DNA of 47,925 nt from Chthonomonadales bacterium. Its GTDB lineage: Bacteria > Armatimonadota > Chthonomonadetes > Chthonomonadales > CAJBBX01. Location: NCBI GenBank assembly GCA_020849275.1, contig JADLGO010000022.1, positions 1 to 47,925 of the forward strand. The letters are read 5' to 3'. Shown in pieces: positions 8,248 to 15,920 of the stretch (within the stretch, counting starts at the first letter, position 1; each line of letters starts with the position of its first letter). Below the pieces are notes generated by a model. The model had not been told where the DNA came from and searched no databases. It was given only the letters and a program-made list of their open reading frames with translations. A program made the position numbers and the translations under genes.

Positions 8248-8264
8248 TGCACAATTCGTGCCAA
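8248..8264 (-). promoter_or_regulatory. Sigma-54-like -24/-12 element before the PEP-CTERM gene
   Basis: Read on the minus strand, 8264 to 8248 gives TTGGCACGAATTGTGCA. This matches the RpoN consensus TTGGCACG-N4-TTGCW at every fixed position but one (G for T), with the invariant GG and GC correctly 12 bases apart. Transcription would start near 8237, about 80 bases before the start codon. The site is also partly palindromic (GCAC...GTGC), so a repressor operator is an alternative. Confidence 0.6.
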
Positions 8265-8301
8265 TGCGGCCTTCGAACGGGGGGTTGGCGCCTGCGACGC
8301 C

Positions 8302-8338
8302 CGCCAGGGCCCGAGCGCTCGGTGCCCGGGCCCTGGCG
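8302..8338 (-). terminator. Hairpin terminator of the PilX-like gene
   Basis: A perfect 12-bp inverted repeat (8302-8313 and 8327-8338) with a 13-base loop starts 27 bases past the stop of the PilX-like gene and just before the sigma-54-like element. The arrangement separates the two minus-strand transcription units. Confidence 0.65.
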
Positions 8339-8364
8339 ACGCCTCGTCTCTCGCAGTGCCCACG

Positions 8365-9642
8365 TCAGCGCGGGTTCAGCTCCGCCCAGACGCCGTCCAT
8401 CTCCCAGAAGCCGTCGCCCGCGGAGAAGTAGCCGCCGGTGTAGGTGATGGTGTTGCTGCCGTTGAAGGTGAACGTGTTGGCGATCACGGCCCCGTAGAGG
8501 TCGTTGTTGCCATTGAAGGTCACGTTGCCCCCATTCATGCTGTCGTTCACGGCGTAGACGCCGTAGCGCCCCTCGTCGTTGCCGTTCAGCGTCAGGTTGC
8601 ACCGCTCTGCCGCGTAGATGCGGCAGGCCTTCGATGGGTCCTCCGACATCGACACGCTGGCGTTGCCGCCGTTCACCGTGAAGCTCGCCGTGCCGCCCCC
8701 GCTCGCCTTGCACCAGATGTTGATGGGGCCGTCCGTGTTGTCGAACACCATCGTCCAGTTGCCGTTCACCGTCAGACCGTTGAGGTAGTAGTTGGCGCCG
8801 CCGGCCTTGCCGTGAAAGGTGAGCGTGCCGGTGCCGTTGGCGCTGACCTTGGAGTTGACGACCGCCGGACTCACCGTGGTCCGGCTGTAGTTGTGGCCGT
8901 TGAGCTGGCCGCCGGACACGTAGGCCGAGGCCAGGTTGTTGTCGTTGGAGGTGGAGAGCCAGGTCAGCCCGCCGAACGGGAAGCGCTCGTTGGCGACCTC
9001 TTCCACCGTCGGCCAGTCGATCGGCTCACGGCGCTCCGTCTGGTGGCGACCCGCGGGATTAATGGTCGCCGTCGCGGTGTCGCCGTGCAGCCCGAGCGGC
9101 CCACCCGTGATGGTGTTACTGCCGTTCACCAGCAGAGAGCCGGAGGTGCCGACGCTGCCGTCGACGGTCTGAGCGCCGTTGATGGTGCCCTGCCGCTTGG
9201 CGAAGACGGCGTAGTCGGCGTCCCCGGACCCCTTGCGCGCGCGGATCTGCACGGTGCGCGAGACGCCATCGACGCTCCCCACCGAGCGGATCAGGATGGT
9301 GGAGGGAAGGCTGTCGGGGTCGTCGATGGCGCTGCCGTCGACGTTGGCGCAGAAGGCCGAGAAGGCCCCCAGCCACGGGACGGCGCCGAGGGTACCGGTG
9401 GCCGGCGAGTCGGCGACATCGGCCGAGTTGCCAGCGGAGAGGCTGCGCAGTTCCGCGTTGATGCCGGCCTCGGCGGCGTCCAGGGCCGCACTGTAGCGCG
9501 CGTCGGCCATGGCCCGGTCAAGGTGGGAGACGGCGAGCGTGCTGACACCCACCAGGAGCATGGTGGCAACCACGATCGCGAAGAGGACGGCAATAAGGAC
9601 GGCGCCGCGCTCGGCGCCACGTGGTCGCGGCGATCGGTTCAT
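8365..9642 (-). CDS. PilX-like pilus assembly protein with Asn/Gly-rich beta repeats
   Basis: The 425-residue protein begins with a short basic segment and one hydrophobic helix (about residues 12-40, ERGAVLIAVLFAIVVATMLL), followed by a helical stretch containing ALDAAEAGINAELRSL, as in PilX N-terminal minor-pilin-like proteins. The rest is low-charge and Asn/Gly/Thr-rich, with recurring phrases such as TVNGN, TFNGNNDLYGAV and FTFNGSNTIT. This suggests a parallel beta-solenoid passenger displayed on or near a pilus. ATG 9642 is chosen because GGGAGT lies 7 bases upstream and the hydrophobic helix follows directly; an upstream extension to 9798 is unsupported. It may act with the pilus machinery implied by pilT at 378. 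Confidence 0.75.
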   Translation of the reverse strand: MNRSPRPRGAERGAVLIAVLFAIVVATMLLVGVSTLAVSHLDRAMADARYSAALDAAEAGINAELRSLSAGNSADVADSPATGTLGAVPWLGAFSAFCANVDGSAIDDPDSLPSTILIRSVGSVDGVSRTVQIRARKGSGDADYAVFAKRQGTINGAQTVDGSVGTSGSLLVNGSNTITGGPLGLHGDTATATINPAGRHQTERREPIDWPTVEEVANERFPFGGLTWLSTSNDNNLASAYVSGGQLNGHNYSRTTVSPAVVNSKVSANGTGTLTFHGKAGGANYYLNGLTVNGNWTMVFDNTDGPINIWCKASGGGTASFTVNGGNASVSMSEDPSKACRIYAAERCNLTLNGNDEGRYGVYAVNDSMNGGNVTFNGNNDLYGAVIANTFTFNGSNTITYTGGYFSAGDGFWEMDGVWAELNPR

Positions 9643-9851
9643 TGCGTAACTCCCACTATGTGTCGGCGGGGGCGGATAGGGGCGGTCTGCGCAGCGCGCT
9701 GCCTGGAGGCAGGCAGGCGGGCATGCCCGCGGCGCCGGTCCGGCTCCCCGGACCGCCTGCCCGCGTCGCGTCGACCGCTGATAGCTCTTTCCACGCATGA
9801 CGGCGCGAGCGCCCCGGCAACGGTGCCGGAGAGCGAGAGCGAGGTAGGAGG
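9643..9851. other. Gap between PilX-like and metallo-hydrolase genes
   Basis: No gene or clear promoter is seen. It contains a 14-bp perfect palindrome, GCGGGCATGCCCGC, at 9717-9730 next to a short GGCA-type direct repeat; role unknown. Confidence 0.4.
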
Positions 9852-10610
9852 CTAGAGGTCGATGACCTGGCCGTCGTAGGCGAGCGCGCAGTGGGGCGGA
9901 AGCGCTGCGTTGGTCGCGTCGTGGTCGAAGCGGTGGGAGAGGTGCGTGAAGAGCGCGCGCCCGGGCCGAAGGCGCTCCACCACGGCGAGCGCCTCGTAGA
10001 GCCCGAAGTGCGTGGCGTGCGGCTCATAGCGCACCGCGTCCAGGATCAGCAGCTGCAGGCCGCCGAGCCGCTCCATGGTGGCCTCGGGAACGCGGTTCAC
10101 GTCGGTGACGTAGGCGAAGTCGTCGAAGCGGTAGGCGCGAATGGGAAGCCGGCCGTGTAGCACCTCGAGCGTCTCCACGCGCATCCCGAACAGGTCGAAG
10201 CGGGGCGGCGCCTCGTGCAGCGTGAGGCGCGGCTTGCCGCCACCCGTCTGCGTCTCGGTGAAGATGTAGCGGAAGATGCGCGGGATGTCATCGAGCGAGG
10301 CCGCGTCACAGAAGACCGGGATCTCGGCCCCCGAGAGGTCGTTGTAGCGCCGCAGGTCGTCCAGGCCGAATATGTGGTCGGCGTGCGTGTGGGTGATCAG
10401 GACGGCGTCGACGCGCCGGAGCCCGAACGCCAGGGCCTGCATCCGAAGCTCGGGCGTCGTGTCCACCAGGGCCACGCGTCCCTCGTTCTCCACGCACACG
10501 GACGGGCGGAACCGGCGGTTCCTCGGGTTGCTGGACGTGCAGACCGGGCAGTCGCAGCCGATCATCGGCACGCCGTGCGAGGTGCCGGAGCCGAGGACGG
10601 TGACGCGCAT
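9852..10610 (-). CDS. MBL-fold metallo-hydrolase, PhnP-like
   Basis: A 252-residue cytoplasmic enzyme of the metallo-beta-lactamase superfamily. It starts with the PhnP/RNase-Z-like MRVTVLGSGTSHGVPMIGC, keeps the metal motif THTHADH (about 73-79), and has later ligands plausibly in VTDVNR, LDAVR and THLSH. CDCPVC near residue 18-23 is typical of PhnP-like proteins. These are phosphodiesterases, for example acting on cyclic phosphate esters; no phosphonate (phn) genes are nearby, so the substrate is unknown. The ribosome site is weak. A TAGAAT at 10619-10624 would place the transcript start near the start codon, which hints at a nearly leaderless mRNA, though no -35 is evident. Confidence 0.85.
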   Translation of the reverse strand: MRVTVLGSGTSHGVPMIGCDCPVCTSSNPRNRRFRPSVCVENEGRVALVDTTPELRMQALAFGLRRVDAVLITHTHADHIFGLDDLRRYNDLSGAEIPVFCDAASLDDIPRIFRYIFTETQTGGGKPRLTLHEAPPRFDLFGMRVETLEVLHGRLPIRAYRFDDFAYVTDVNRVPEATMERLGGLQLLILDAVRYEPHATHFGLYEALAVVERLRPGRALFTHLSHRFDHDATNAALPPHCALAYDGQVIDL

Positions 10611-10783
10611 AGTGGCCTATTCTACCCGCATCGCCCCGCTCACAGGCGCCGGTCCCCCCGCTCGGCCTTCGGCGCCAGCACGGCGATCGCGCGGTCCGCG
10701 GCCGCCGCTGCGCGCGGGGTCCGCGCGGCCTCGGGTGCCACCGTCCGACGCTTCGGCCGTCTGTAGGGGGGAGTCGGCGCGTG

Positions 10784-10792
10784 TGCTACAAT
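10784..10792 (+). promoter_or_regulatory. Extended -10 promoter for the DUF951 operon
   Basis: TGCTACAAT at 10784-10792 is an extended -10 (TGn then TACAAT) with no strong -35. The predicted start near 10799 gives a leader of about 18 bases before ATG 10817. Confidence 0.6.
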
Positions 10793-10816
10793 GGGCGGCG
10801 GACGACAGGACGAACT

Positions 10817-11029
10817 ATGAACATCCTTCATGTGGCGGCGGGCGACGTGGTCACCCTGCGCAGAACGCACCCCTGCGGCGGCCGCGAGTGGGTGGTGCGC
10901 CGCACCGGCGCGGACATCGGCCTCGAGTGCGTGACCTGCCGCCGGCGGGTGATGCTGGCGCGCGAGGAGTTCGAGCGGCGGGTGACCCGCGTCACCCATG
11001 CCGCAGTCGCGCCCGGGGAGACGGCTTGA
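10817..11029 (+). CDS. DUF951 family small protein
   Basis: A 70-residue protein matching the DUF951 pattern from start to finish: an N-terminal [17 protein letters not shown], then [17 protein letters not shown] and [15 protein letters not shown]. Three cysteines (HPCGG and CVTC) could bind zinc. The family is short, widespread in Firmicutes, Chloroflexi and relatives, and has no established function; a nucleic-acid role is often suspected. ATG 10817 fits the family length and has ACAGGA upstream. The stop codon overlaps the next start by one base (TGATG), so translation of the two is coupled. Confidence 0.85.
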   Translation: MNILHVAAGDVVTLRRTHPCGGREWVVRRTGADIGLECVTCRRRVMLAREEFERRVTRVTHAAVAPGETA

Positions 11030-12294
11030 TGGCGCGGCGCGCTGCGCGCCGGGCCGGCCTGCCGGGTACGCTCCTTCTGAGCCTAGTGATCACCGCTTGG
11101 ACGACAGTGCCGGGCGCCCGGTTGGACGCGCAGAACGCTCTGCCGGCGCAACCCGGCCTGGCCGCTCGGATCGGCGAGGCCACTCCGCCGCCCGACGCCG
11201 CCGCACCGCCCGAGCCCCCACCGTCGCCGTTCGCCGCCGAGGTACGCGTCGACGCCACGCGCTCGGCGCCCCCGGATGGGGCTCCCGACGTGTACGCCGC
11301 CTGCGGCCTGCCATCCTCGGAGCCCGCCCCGACGTGGCGCCGCTGGGAGTCGCTCGACGGCGACCCCGTAGCGGCGAGCAGCACATCCCCGGATGTGCGC
11401 GTCTTCGCTTGCCGCACGCCCGTGGGCGTCTCGCTCTGTGTCACCAACCACGGGGCGGCCCGCGCCGACCTCCGCCTGACCGTTCGCGTCCCTGCCGGCG
11501 CCTACACCGTGGAGCGGCTGGGTTTCGGGTTCGGAGAAGGTGAAACCACTCCGCGCGCGCAGCGGTTACAGAGCGTGATCGTGCCGTCCGGCGGCTCGGT
11601 CCGCAAGCCGGGCTGGCTGCTTCCCGGCACGGCCTCCATCTACCGGCTCGTGAACCGCAGCGCCCAGTGCGCCGCGTCACTGCGCGCCGCGAAGGGGCTG
11701 GTGCGGCAGGTGCTGGTCGAGCGGCCGCGCGAGGGCCGGCGCCTTCGGTCACCGATGCGCGACTGCGAGGCCCATGTGGCGGCGCTCTTCGGCAAGGCCG
11801 CCGGGGCCGACCGTCGCCTCGCGCTCAAGCATATCCACCGAGCGCTGCTCTACCTGGCGCAAGCCGAGTCGATGTGTCGCAACGGCGCCGGCCTCGGGCG
11901 ACTTGCCCCGGACGACGCGCGCGCCCTCGCCGGCAAGCTGGCGAGCCTGGGGAGCGGGTTGGCCGAGTGGAGCGCCGCCTGCCTGGGGATCGCGGCGGGC
12001 GTGGAGGTGGAGCCGGCCGGCGAGCCCGGCTCCAGCGTCCGCCGGGTCTCGGTGTGGGTGACCAACGGCGGCTGCGCGGCGCTATCGTCCGTGAAGATGG
12101 GCGCCGCCGGCCCGAGAGGTTGCCGCGTGACTCCCGCCGAGGAAGCCATGTTCGACGCGCTGCAGCCCGGCCAGACGGCCCGCGCGCGCTTCCGCGTCGT
12201 CCTCGAGGACGGCGCCGCCGACCCCACCATCGGCGCCGACATCGCCTACTTCTGCGCCGGCACGCCCGCCCATTTGCGGCTCTCCACCTTCTGA
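11029..12294 (+). CDS. Exported protein of unknown function with NEW3-like C-terminus
   Basis: I do not recognise the family of this 421-residue protein. It has an Arg-rich start and a hydrophobic signal segment (about 10-30), a Pro/Ala-rich linker (about 51-68), a beta-rich domain with the phrase [20 protein letters not shown] (about 135-154), a helical segment (about 240-320), and a second beta domain (about 322-421). The second domain, with [13 protein letters not shown] and [15 protein letters not shown], resembles NEW3/CARDB-like Ig folds. Cysteines are frequent for an exported protein. GGGGAG lies 8 bases before ATG 11029. Co-transcription with the DUF951 gene and the downstream TPR gene (74-bp gap) is likely. 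Confidence 0.65.
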   Translation: MARRAARRAGLPGTLLLSLVITAWTTVPGARLDAQNALPAQPGLAARIGEATPPPDAAAPPEPPPSPFAAEVRVDATRSAPPDGAPDVYAACGLPSSEPAPTWRRWESLDGDPVAASSTSPDVRVFACRTPVGVSLCVTNHGAARADLRLTVRVPAGAYTVERLGFGFGEGETTPRAQRLQSVIVPSGGSVRKPGWLLPGTASIYRLVNRSAQCAASLRAAKGLVRQVLVERPREGRRLRSPMRDCEAHVAALFGKAAGADRRLALKHIHRALLYLAQAESMCRNGAGLGRLAPDDARALAGKLASLGSGLAEWSAACLGIAAGVEVEPAGEPGSSVRRVSVWVTNGGCAALSSVKMGAAGPRGCRVTPAEEAMFDALQPGQTARARFRVVLEDGAADPTIGADIAYFCAGTPAHLRLSTF

Positions 12295-12368
12295 GCCGCG
12301 CCGGGCGAGCCCCCGCCCCGGGGCCGTGCCCCCATCGTCGCCCCGACCGGGCGACAGGAGAACCCTGC

Positions 12369-14003
12369 ATGCCCGCCTGCTTGAGCCCGGCCCGCGTGGC
12401 CGGGGCGCTCCTCGCGGCCCTCGCCGTCGCCGCCATGCCGCTCGCGGCGCGCGCCGCCGAGATGAGACTGACCATCGACCCGGCCGACGGCACGACCGTC
12501 GGCGACACGGTGACGATCCTCGCGCGCGTGTCCGGCGAAGGCGCGGCCTCTGTGGATCGCGTCGCCTTCTCCGTCGATGGCCGCGAGCGCTCGGCCGACA
12601 CCAGTGTCCCCTACACATTCGAGTGGAACACGCTGGAGGACACGGAGGGGGCGCACGCGGTGTCCGCCATCGCGACCGACTCGGGCGGCCAGACGGCCTC
12701 CGCGAGCGTCCGCCTGACCGTGGAGAACGAACTGACGCGCGGCGAGGCCTACCTGGCGGACACGGCGGCCAGCGCCCTGCGCGACGGCGACGCGGAGCGG
12801 GCCGCGCGCTACGCACGCCGGGCGCTGCGCCTTAATCCCACGAGCCCCGGCGCCGCAAGCACGCTCGCGACCATCTACCGGCAACGCGGGGAGCTCGACC
12901 GGGCCGTGGAGACGCTGGAGAAGGCGGCGATCCCCGACGACGACACGCGCGCCCGCGCGCAGCTCGTCTCCCTCTACGTCGCGCGCGGAGCGGCCACGCG
13001 CGACACGAAGCGGCTCCTGGAGGACGCCGCCCGCGCGGTGGGCATCTACCGGAAACTCCTGGCGGCCCGCCTGGCCTCGCTTCCGGCCGACGCTGAGCCC
13101 GTGCGGCGCGGTGACCTGGCGTTCGCCGCGCGCGACTGGGAGGCGGCCGTGCGCGCCTACCAGCGCGTGGCCGGCAGCGGCCTCACCGCGCCGATGGAGG
13201 CGGCCAACCGCCTGCTCCTCGCCTACGCCCGAGCTAACCGGATGAAGGACGCCGACGTTCTCGCTCGCACGCTGGTGCGCGCCAACCGTGCCGATGACGT
13301 GACACAGGCCGTCATCGCCTACACGCAACTGCGGAGTCACCAGATGGCGAAGGCGCGGCAGACCGTGCAGCGCGGCGTGGACGCGCGCGTGCTGCCGTCG
13401 CTCGTGGTGGCCGCCTTCGCCGACATCGCCCTGGGCAACACGGAGCAGGCGCGCGCCGAGGCCAGGCAGGCTGCGGAGCTCGCGCCCGATGCGCCCGAGA
13501 CGCGCTTCCTGGAGGCGCTCTTCGTGGCCGATCCCATCGACGCGCGCACGGCGATGACCGCCGTCCTCGAGCTAGAGCCCACGATGCCCGAGCCCTACGG
13601 CGTGCTTGGCTTCCGAGCCCTTCTCTCGAAGGCCAGGGACCGGCTTGCCCTGGCCGACAGCCTCTTCGGCTTCGCCCTCGCGCAGGACGCCACCGGCCCC
13701 TACGCGCTGCTGGGATCGGCTCTCTCGCTCCTCGAGCAGAAGCGGAACGAGGAGGCCGAAACGCGCCTCACCCGGCTGCTGGAGGTTGACCCGAACGGCC
13801 CCTCCGCCCTGCAGGCGCAGGCATGCTACCTGGCGGCGGTTGACCGGATCGTCGAGTCGCTCCCGTTGCTGAAGCGCGCCTCCGAGATCGACGACCGCTG
13901 GGATGACGCGATGGTGCCCGACATCCCCACGCTCACGCGCCGCGCCTACCGCATGGAGCCGCCCGCGCTCCTCACGCCCGCCGTGCTCTACCCCTCCCGC
14001 TGA
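12369..14003 (+). CDS. Exported Ig-like and TPR-repeat protein
   Basis: The 544-residue protein has a signal peptide (about 1-29, ending AARAAE). It continues with a bacterial Ig-like domain (about 30-118; marks are VSGEGAASVDRVAFSVDG, PYTFEWNTL and HAVSAIATDSGGQ), then tetratricopeptide-type helical repeats to the end. The clearest repeat is RAARYARRALRLNPTSPGAA followed by ATIYRQRGELDRAVETLEKA. It is probably a periplasmic or surface scaffold that binds other proteins. CAGGAG lies 8 bases before ATG 12369. It is the last gene of the 10817-14003 unit and is followed by a TTCG-loop hairpin. Confidence 0.8.
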   Translation: MPACLSPARVAGALLAALAVAAMPLAARAAEMRLTIDPADGTTVGDTVTILARVSGEGAASVDRVAFSVDGRERSADTSVPYTFEWNTLEDTEGAHAVSAIATDSGGQTASASVRLTVENELTRGEAYLADTAASALRDGDAERAARYARRALRLNPTSPGAASTLATIYRQRGELDRAVETLEKAAIPDDDTRARAQLVSLYVARGAATRDTKRLLEDAARAVGIYRKLLAARLASLPADAEPVRRGDLAFAARDWEAAVRAYQRVAGSGLTAPMEAANRLLLAYARANRMKDADVLARTLVRANRADDVTQAVIAYTQLRSHQMAKARQTVQRGVDARVLPSLVVAAFADIALGNTEQARAEARQAAELAPDAPETRFLEALFVADPIDARTAMTAVLELEPTMPEPYGVLGFRALLSKARDRLALADSLFGFALAQDATGPYALLGSALSLLEQKRNEEAETRLTRLLEVDPNGPSALQAQACYLAAVDRIVESLPLLKRASEIDDRWDDAMVPDIPTLTRRAYRMEPPALLTPAVLYPSR

Positions 14004-14017
14004 CCGCGCGCTCCGGT

Positions 14018-14041
14018 GCCCCGGGCCTTCGGGCCCGGGGC
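14018..14041. terminator. Hairpin with TTCG tetraloop between convergent genes
   Basis: GCCCCGGGCC, loop TTCG, GGCCCGGGGC: a perfect 10-bp stem at 14018-14027 and 14032-14041. It lies between the TPR gene stop (14003) and the agarase-like gene stop (14066). TTCG is an exceptionally stable RNA tetraloop, which supports a role in the transcript. Confidence 0.75.
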
Positions 14042-14065
14042 GTTCGGCCGCTGGCGCTCGCCGCG

Positions 14066-15889
14066 CTACCGCCCGGCGAGCACGAAGGCGCCCGACCACG
14101 ACGCGCCGTAGGCCCGCGCGAACGAGGTCCACTCGGAGCGCAGCACGATGCGCTCGCCCGCGCGCAGCCGCTCCCGGCCGAACAGAGCGGCCGGGAGCCG
14201 CACCGCCGCGATGCGCTCCACGGCCATCCCGCCGCCGGACATGTCCACCACCGTCACCGCTGGCCCGCTCGTCGCGGGGGCCGGACCGCCTCCGAGGCGC
14301 ACACGCACCGCGGGCCCCCGGCCGCCCGGCGTCAGCGTCCAGAGCGTGCGGTCAGCCTGCGGGACCCGCTTGTCACGGTAGAAGCCGTCCTCCGGCGGGT
14401 CCATCGCGCAGAGGCCCGCGTAGACGGCCTCCTCGTCCCAGCAGAGGTAGAGGTCGGCCAGCGGGCGGCGGTCGGCGCAGGGCACGAAGCCGCGCTCGCG
14501 ATCCCAGGCGCGCATTCCTTCCTTGGCGCGCGGGAAGGCGAGAGGGTGCGGGGGCGCCGGCGGCACGCCGCCGCGCACGTCGCGGCGCGGCGCGCTCGGA
14601 GCGCCGTGCAGGCGGCGCGCGTCCAGCGAGGCGGATGCCGCAGTGATCTCCTCATAGGGCACGTTGTGGATGTCGACGAGGCCCATATTGTAGTTCTCGC
14701 CGTCGCCGCGCCCGTGCGTCGGCTCGTCGTAGTACTGGAACCAGTCCGCGGCCACCACGTAGCGCAGCGAGGCGAGCGTTCGCGCCGTCGTCAGGAAGCC
14801 GCGCGCCCGCTCCTCCTGGTCGCGCACCACCGGAAAGTTGGCGCTCGTGTTGCGGTTGCCGCTGCGGTTCTCCATGGCGGTCATGTAGAACTCGCCGATG
14901 GCCACCGGGCGGCCGGAGAGGGCGTGCAGCGTATCCAGGAAGAAGCGGGTCAGCACGCCGTCGTTCCACTCCGCGTTGCGGTTCGTGGAGACGACGTCGA
15001 CGTAGCGCCCGGCGGCCCGCGCCACCTCGGGATAGTAGAAGCCCTGGTAGCGGTCGCCCAGGAAGAGGCCTCGGGGGTCCTCCTTGCGCAGGATGCCGCG
15101 GCAGAGGGAGTAGTAGCGGTCGGCGAGGAGCGAGACGAACCGCTTCACCACGCGAATGCCGTCGCCTCCGGGGCGCAGGTAGAGCTTGCCCCGGCGCGCC
15201 AACGAGGCGAAGCCGCGCGCGCCCTCGGGCTCGAAGTCGCTCAGCAGGCGCTTCCAGTCGCCGCCGTAGTGCTCGCGCAGCAGGGCGATCAGCCTCTGGC
15301 GCTGCCCGCTGGTGGCCGGCTGCTCGAGCGCCATCGAGAAGAGCGGGGCGTTCCACCAGCCCATCTCGTTGTCGCTGTAGTAGCCCAGCAGGCGCCGGTC
15401 GCCGCGCGTCTCCTTCATACCCTCGCGGGCCACCTCGCGCGTGCGCTCGATCACCTTCGGGTCCCACATATCCAGCCACGGCGCGCCGGACGTTGCGCCC
15501 ATGTGCAGGACGGGCGTGAAGGCCAGCCGGGCGTCGGGGTCGCGCTTGAGCCCGGCATAGTCGCTCCAGCCGCCGGCCGTCGTGAAGCCCCATGCCCGTA
15601 GCCGCGCGGCCGTGTCGGTCGCCCAGGCCCGCAGGTCCGGGTAGTGCTGCCAGGCGCCGTAGCCGGGGTTGGCCGGATCACGCTCGCGCCAGGCGATGCC
15701 CGTCTCCACGCAGCAGACGCCGCGCGACACGAACGGCGTGCCCTCCGGCGTGACGAGCCACCAGGCGCCGTCGCGCTTCGCCAGCGTGTAGCCGGGCGGC
15801 GCGGCGCCCGCTGCCGATCCGGCGGCGGCGCCGGCGAGCGCCATCACGGCCGCCGCCATGGGCAGCACCACCTCCACCATGCCGTGCAT
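14066..15889 (-). CDS. Exported agarase-like glycoside hydrolase with C-terminal CBM9-like domain
   Basis: A secreted protein of about 607 residues. After a signal segment come an N-terminal stretch with WWLVTPEGTPFVSRGVCCVE and a TIM-barrel region. LLGYYSDNEMGWW (glutamate at about 175) and VAIGEFYMTAMEN (glutamate at about 333) look like the acid/base and nucleophile of a clan-A enzyme of GH50/GH42 style. The tail, with DLYLCWDEEAVYAGLCAMD, resembles a CBM9/DOMON-like domain. Substrate cannot be told; agarase annotation is common in this group but often unproven. Start choice is uncertain: ATG 15889 sits after GGGGAGG and 31 bp past the upstream stop, ATG 15880 is also possible, and the frame is open to 15949. 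Confidence 0.72.
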   Translation of the reverse strand: MHGMVEVVLPMAAAVMALAGAAAGSAAGAAPPGYTLAKRDGAWWLVTPEGTPFVSRGVCCVETGIAWRERDPANPGYGAWQHYPDLRAWATDTAARLRAWGFTTAGGWSDYAGLKRDPDARLAFTPVLHMGATSGAPWLDMWDPKVIERTREVAREGMKETRGDRRLLGYYSDNEMGWWNAPLFSMALEQPATSGQRQRLIALLREHYGGDWKRLLSDFEPEGARGFASLARRGKLYLRPGGDGIRVVKRFVSLLADRYYSLCRGILRKEDPRGLFLGDRYQGFYYPEVARAAGRYVDVVSTNRNAEWNDGVLTRFFLDTLHALSGRPVAIGEFYMTAMENRSGNRNTSANFPVVRDQEERARGFLTTARTLASLRYVVAADWFQYYDEPTHGRGDGENYNMGLVDIHNVPYEEITAASASLDARRLHGAPSAPRRDVRGGVPPAPPHPLAFPRAKEGMRAWDRERGFVPCADRRPLADLYLCWDEEAVYAGLCAMDPPEDGFYRDKRVPQADRTLWTLTPGGRGPAVRVRLGGGPAPATSGPAVTVVDMSGGGMAVERIAAVRLPAALFGRERLRAGERIVLRSEWTSFARAYGASWSGAFVLAGR

Positions 15890-15920
15890 CACCTCGCCCA
15901 CCTCCCCGGGCGCCGCCGAC

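Noticed and set aside
8900-9650. CRISPR-like or tandem repeat array suggested by the repetitive PilX-like gene
   Set aside because: Repetition is at the protein level (NGN phrases) without regular DNA repeats and spacers.
8356-9855. 499-codon plus-strand frame opposite the PilX-like gene
   Set aside because: Antisense shadow; no start signal, no recognisable motif, while the minus strand has the pilin-like helix and repeats.
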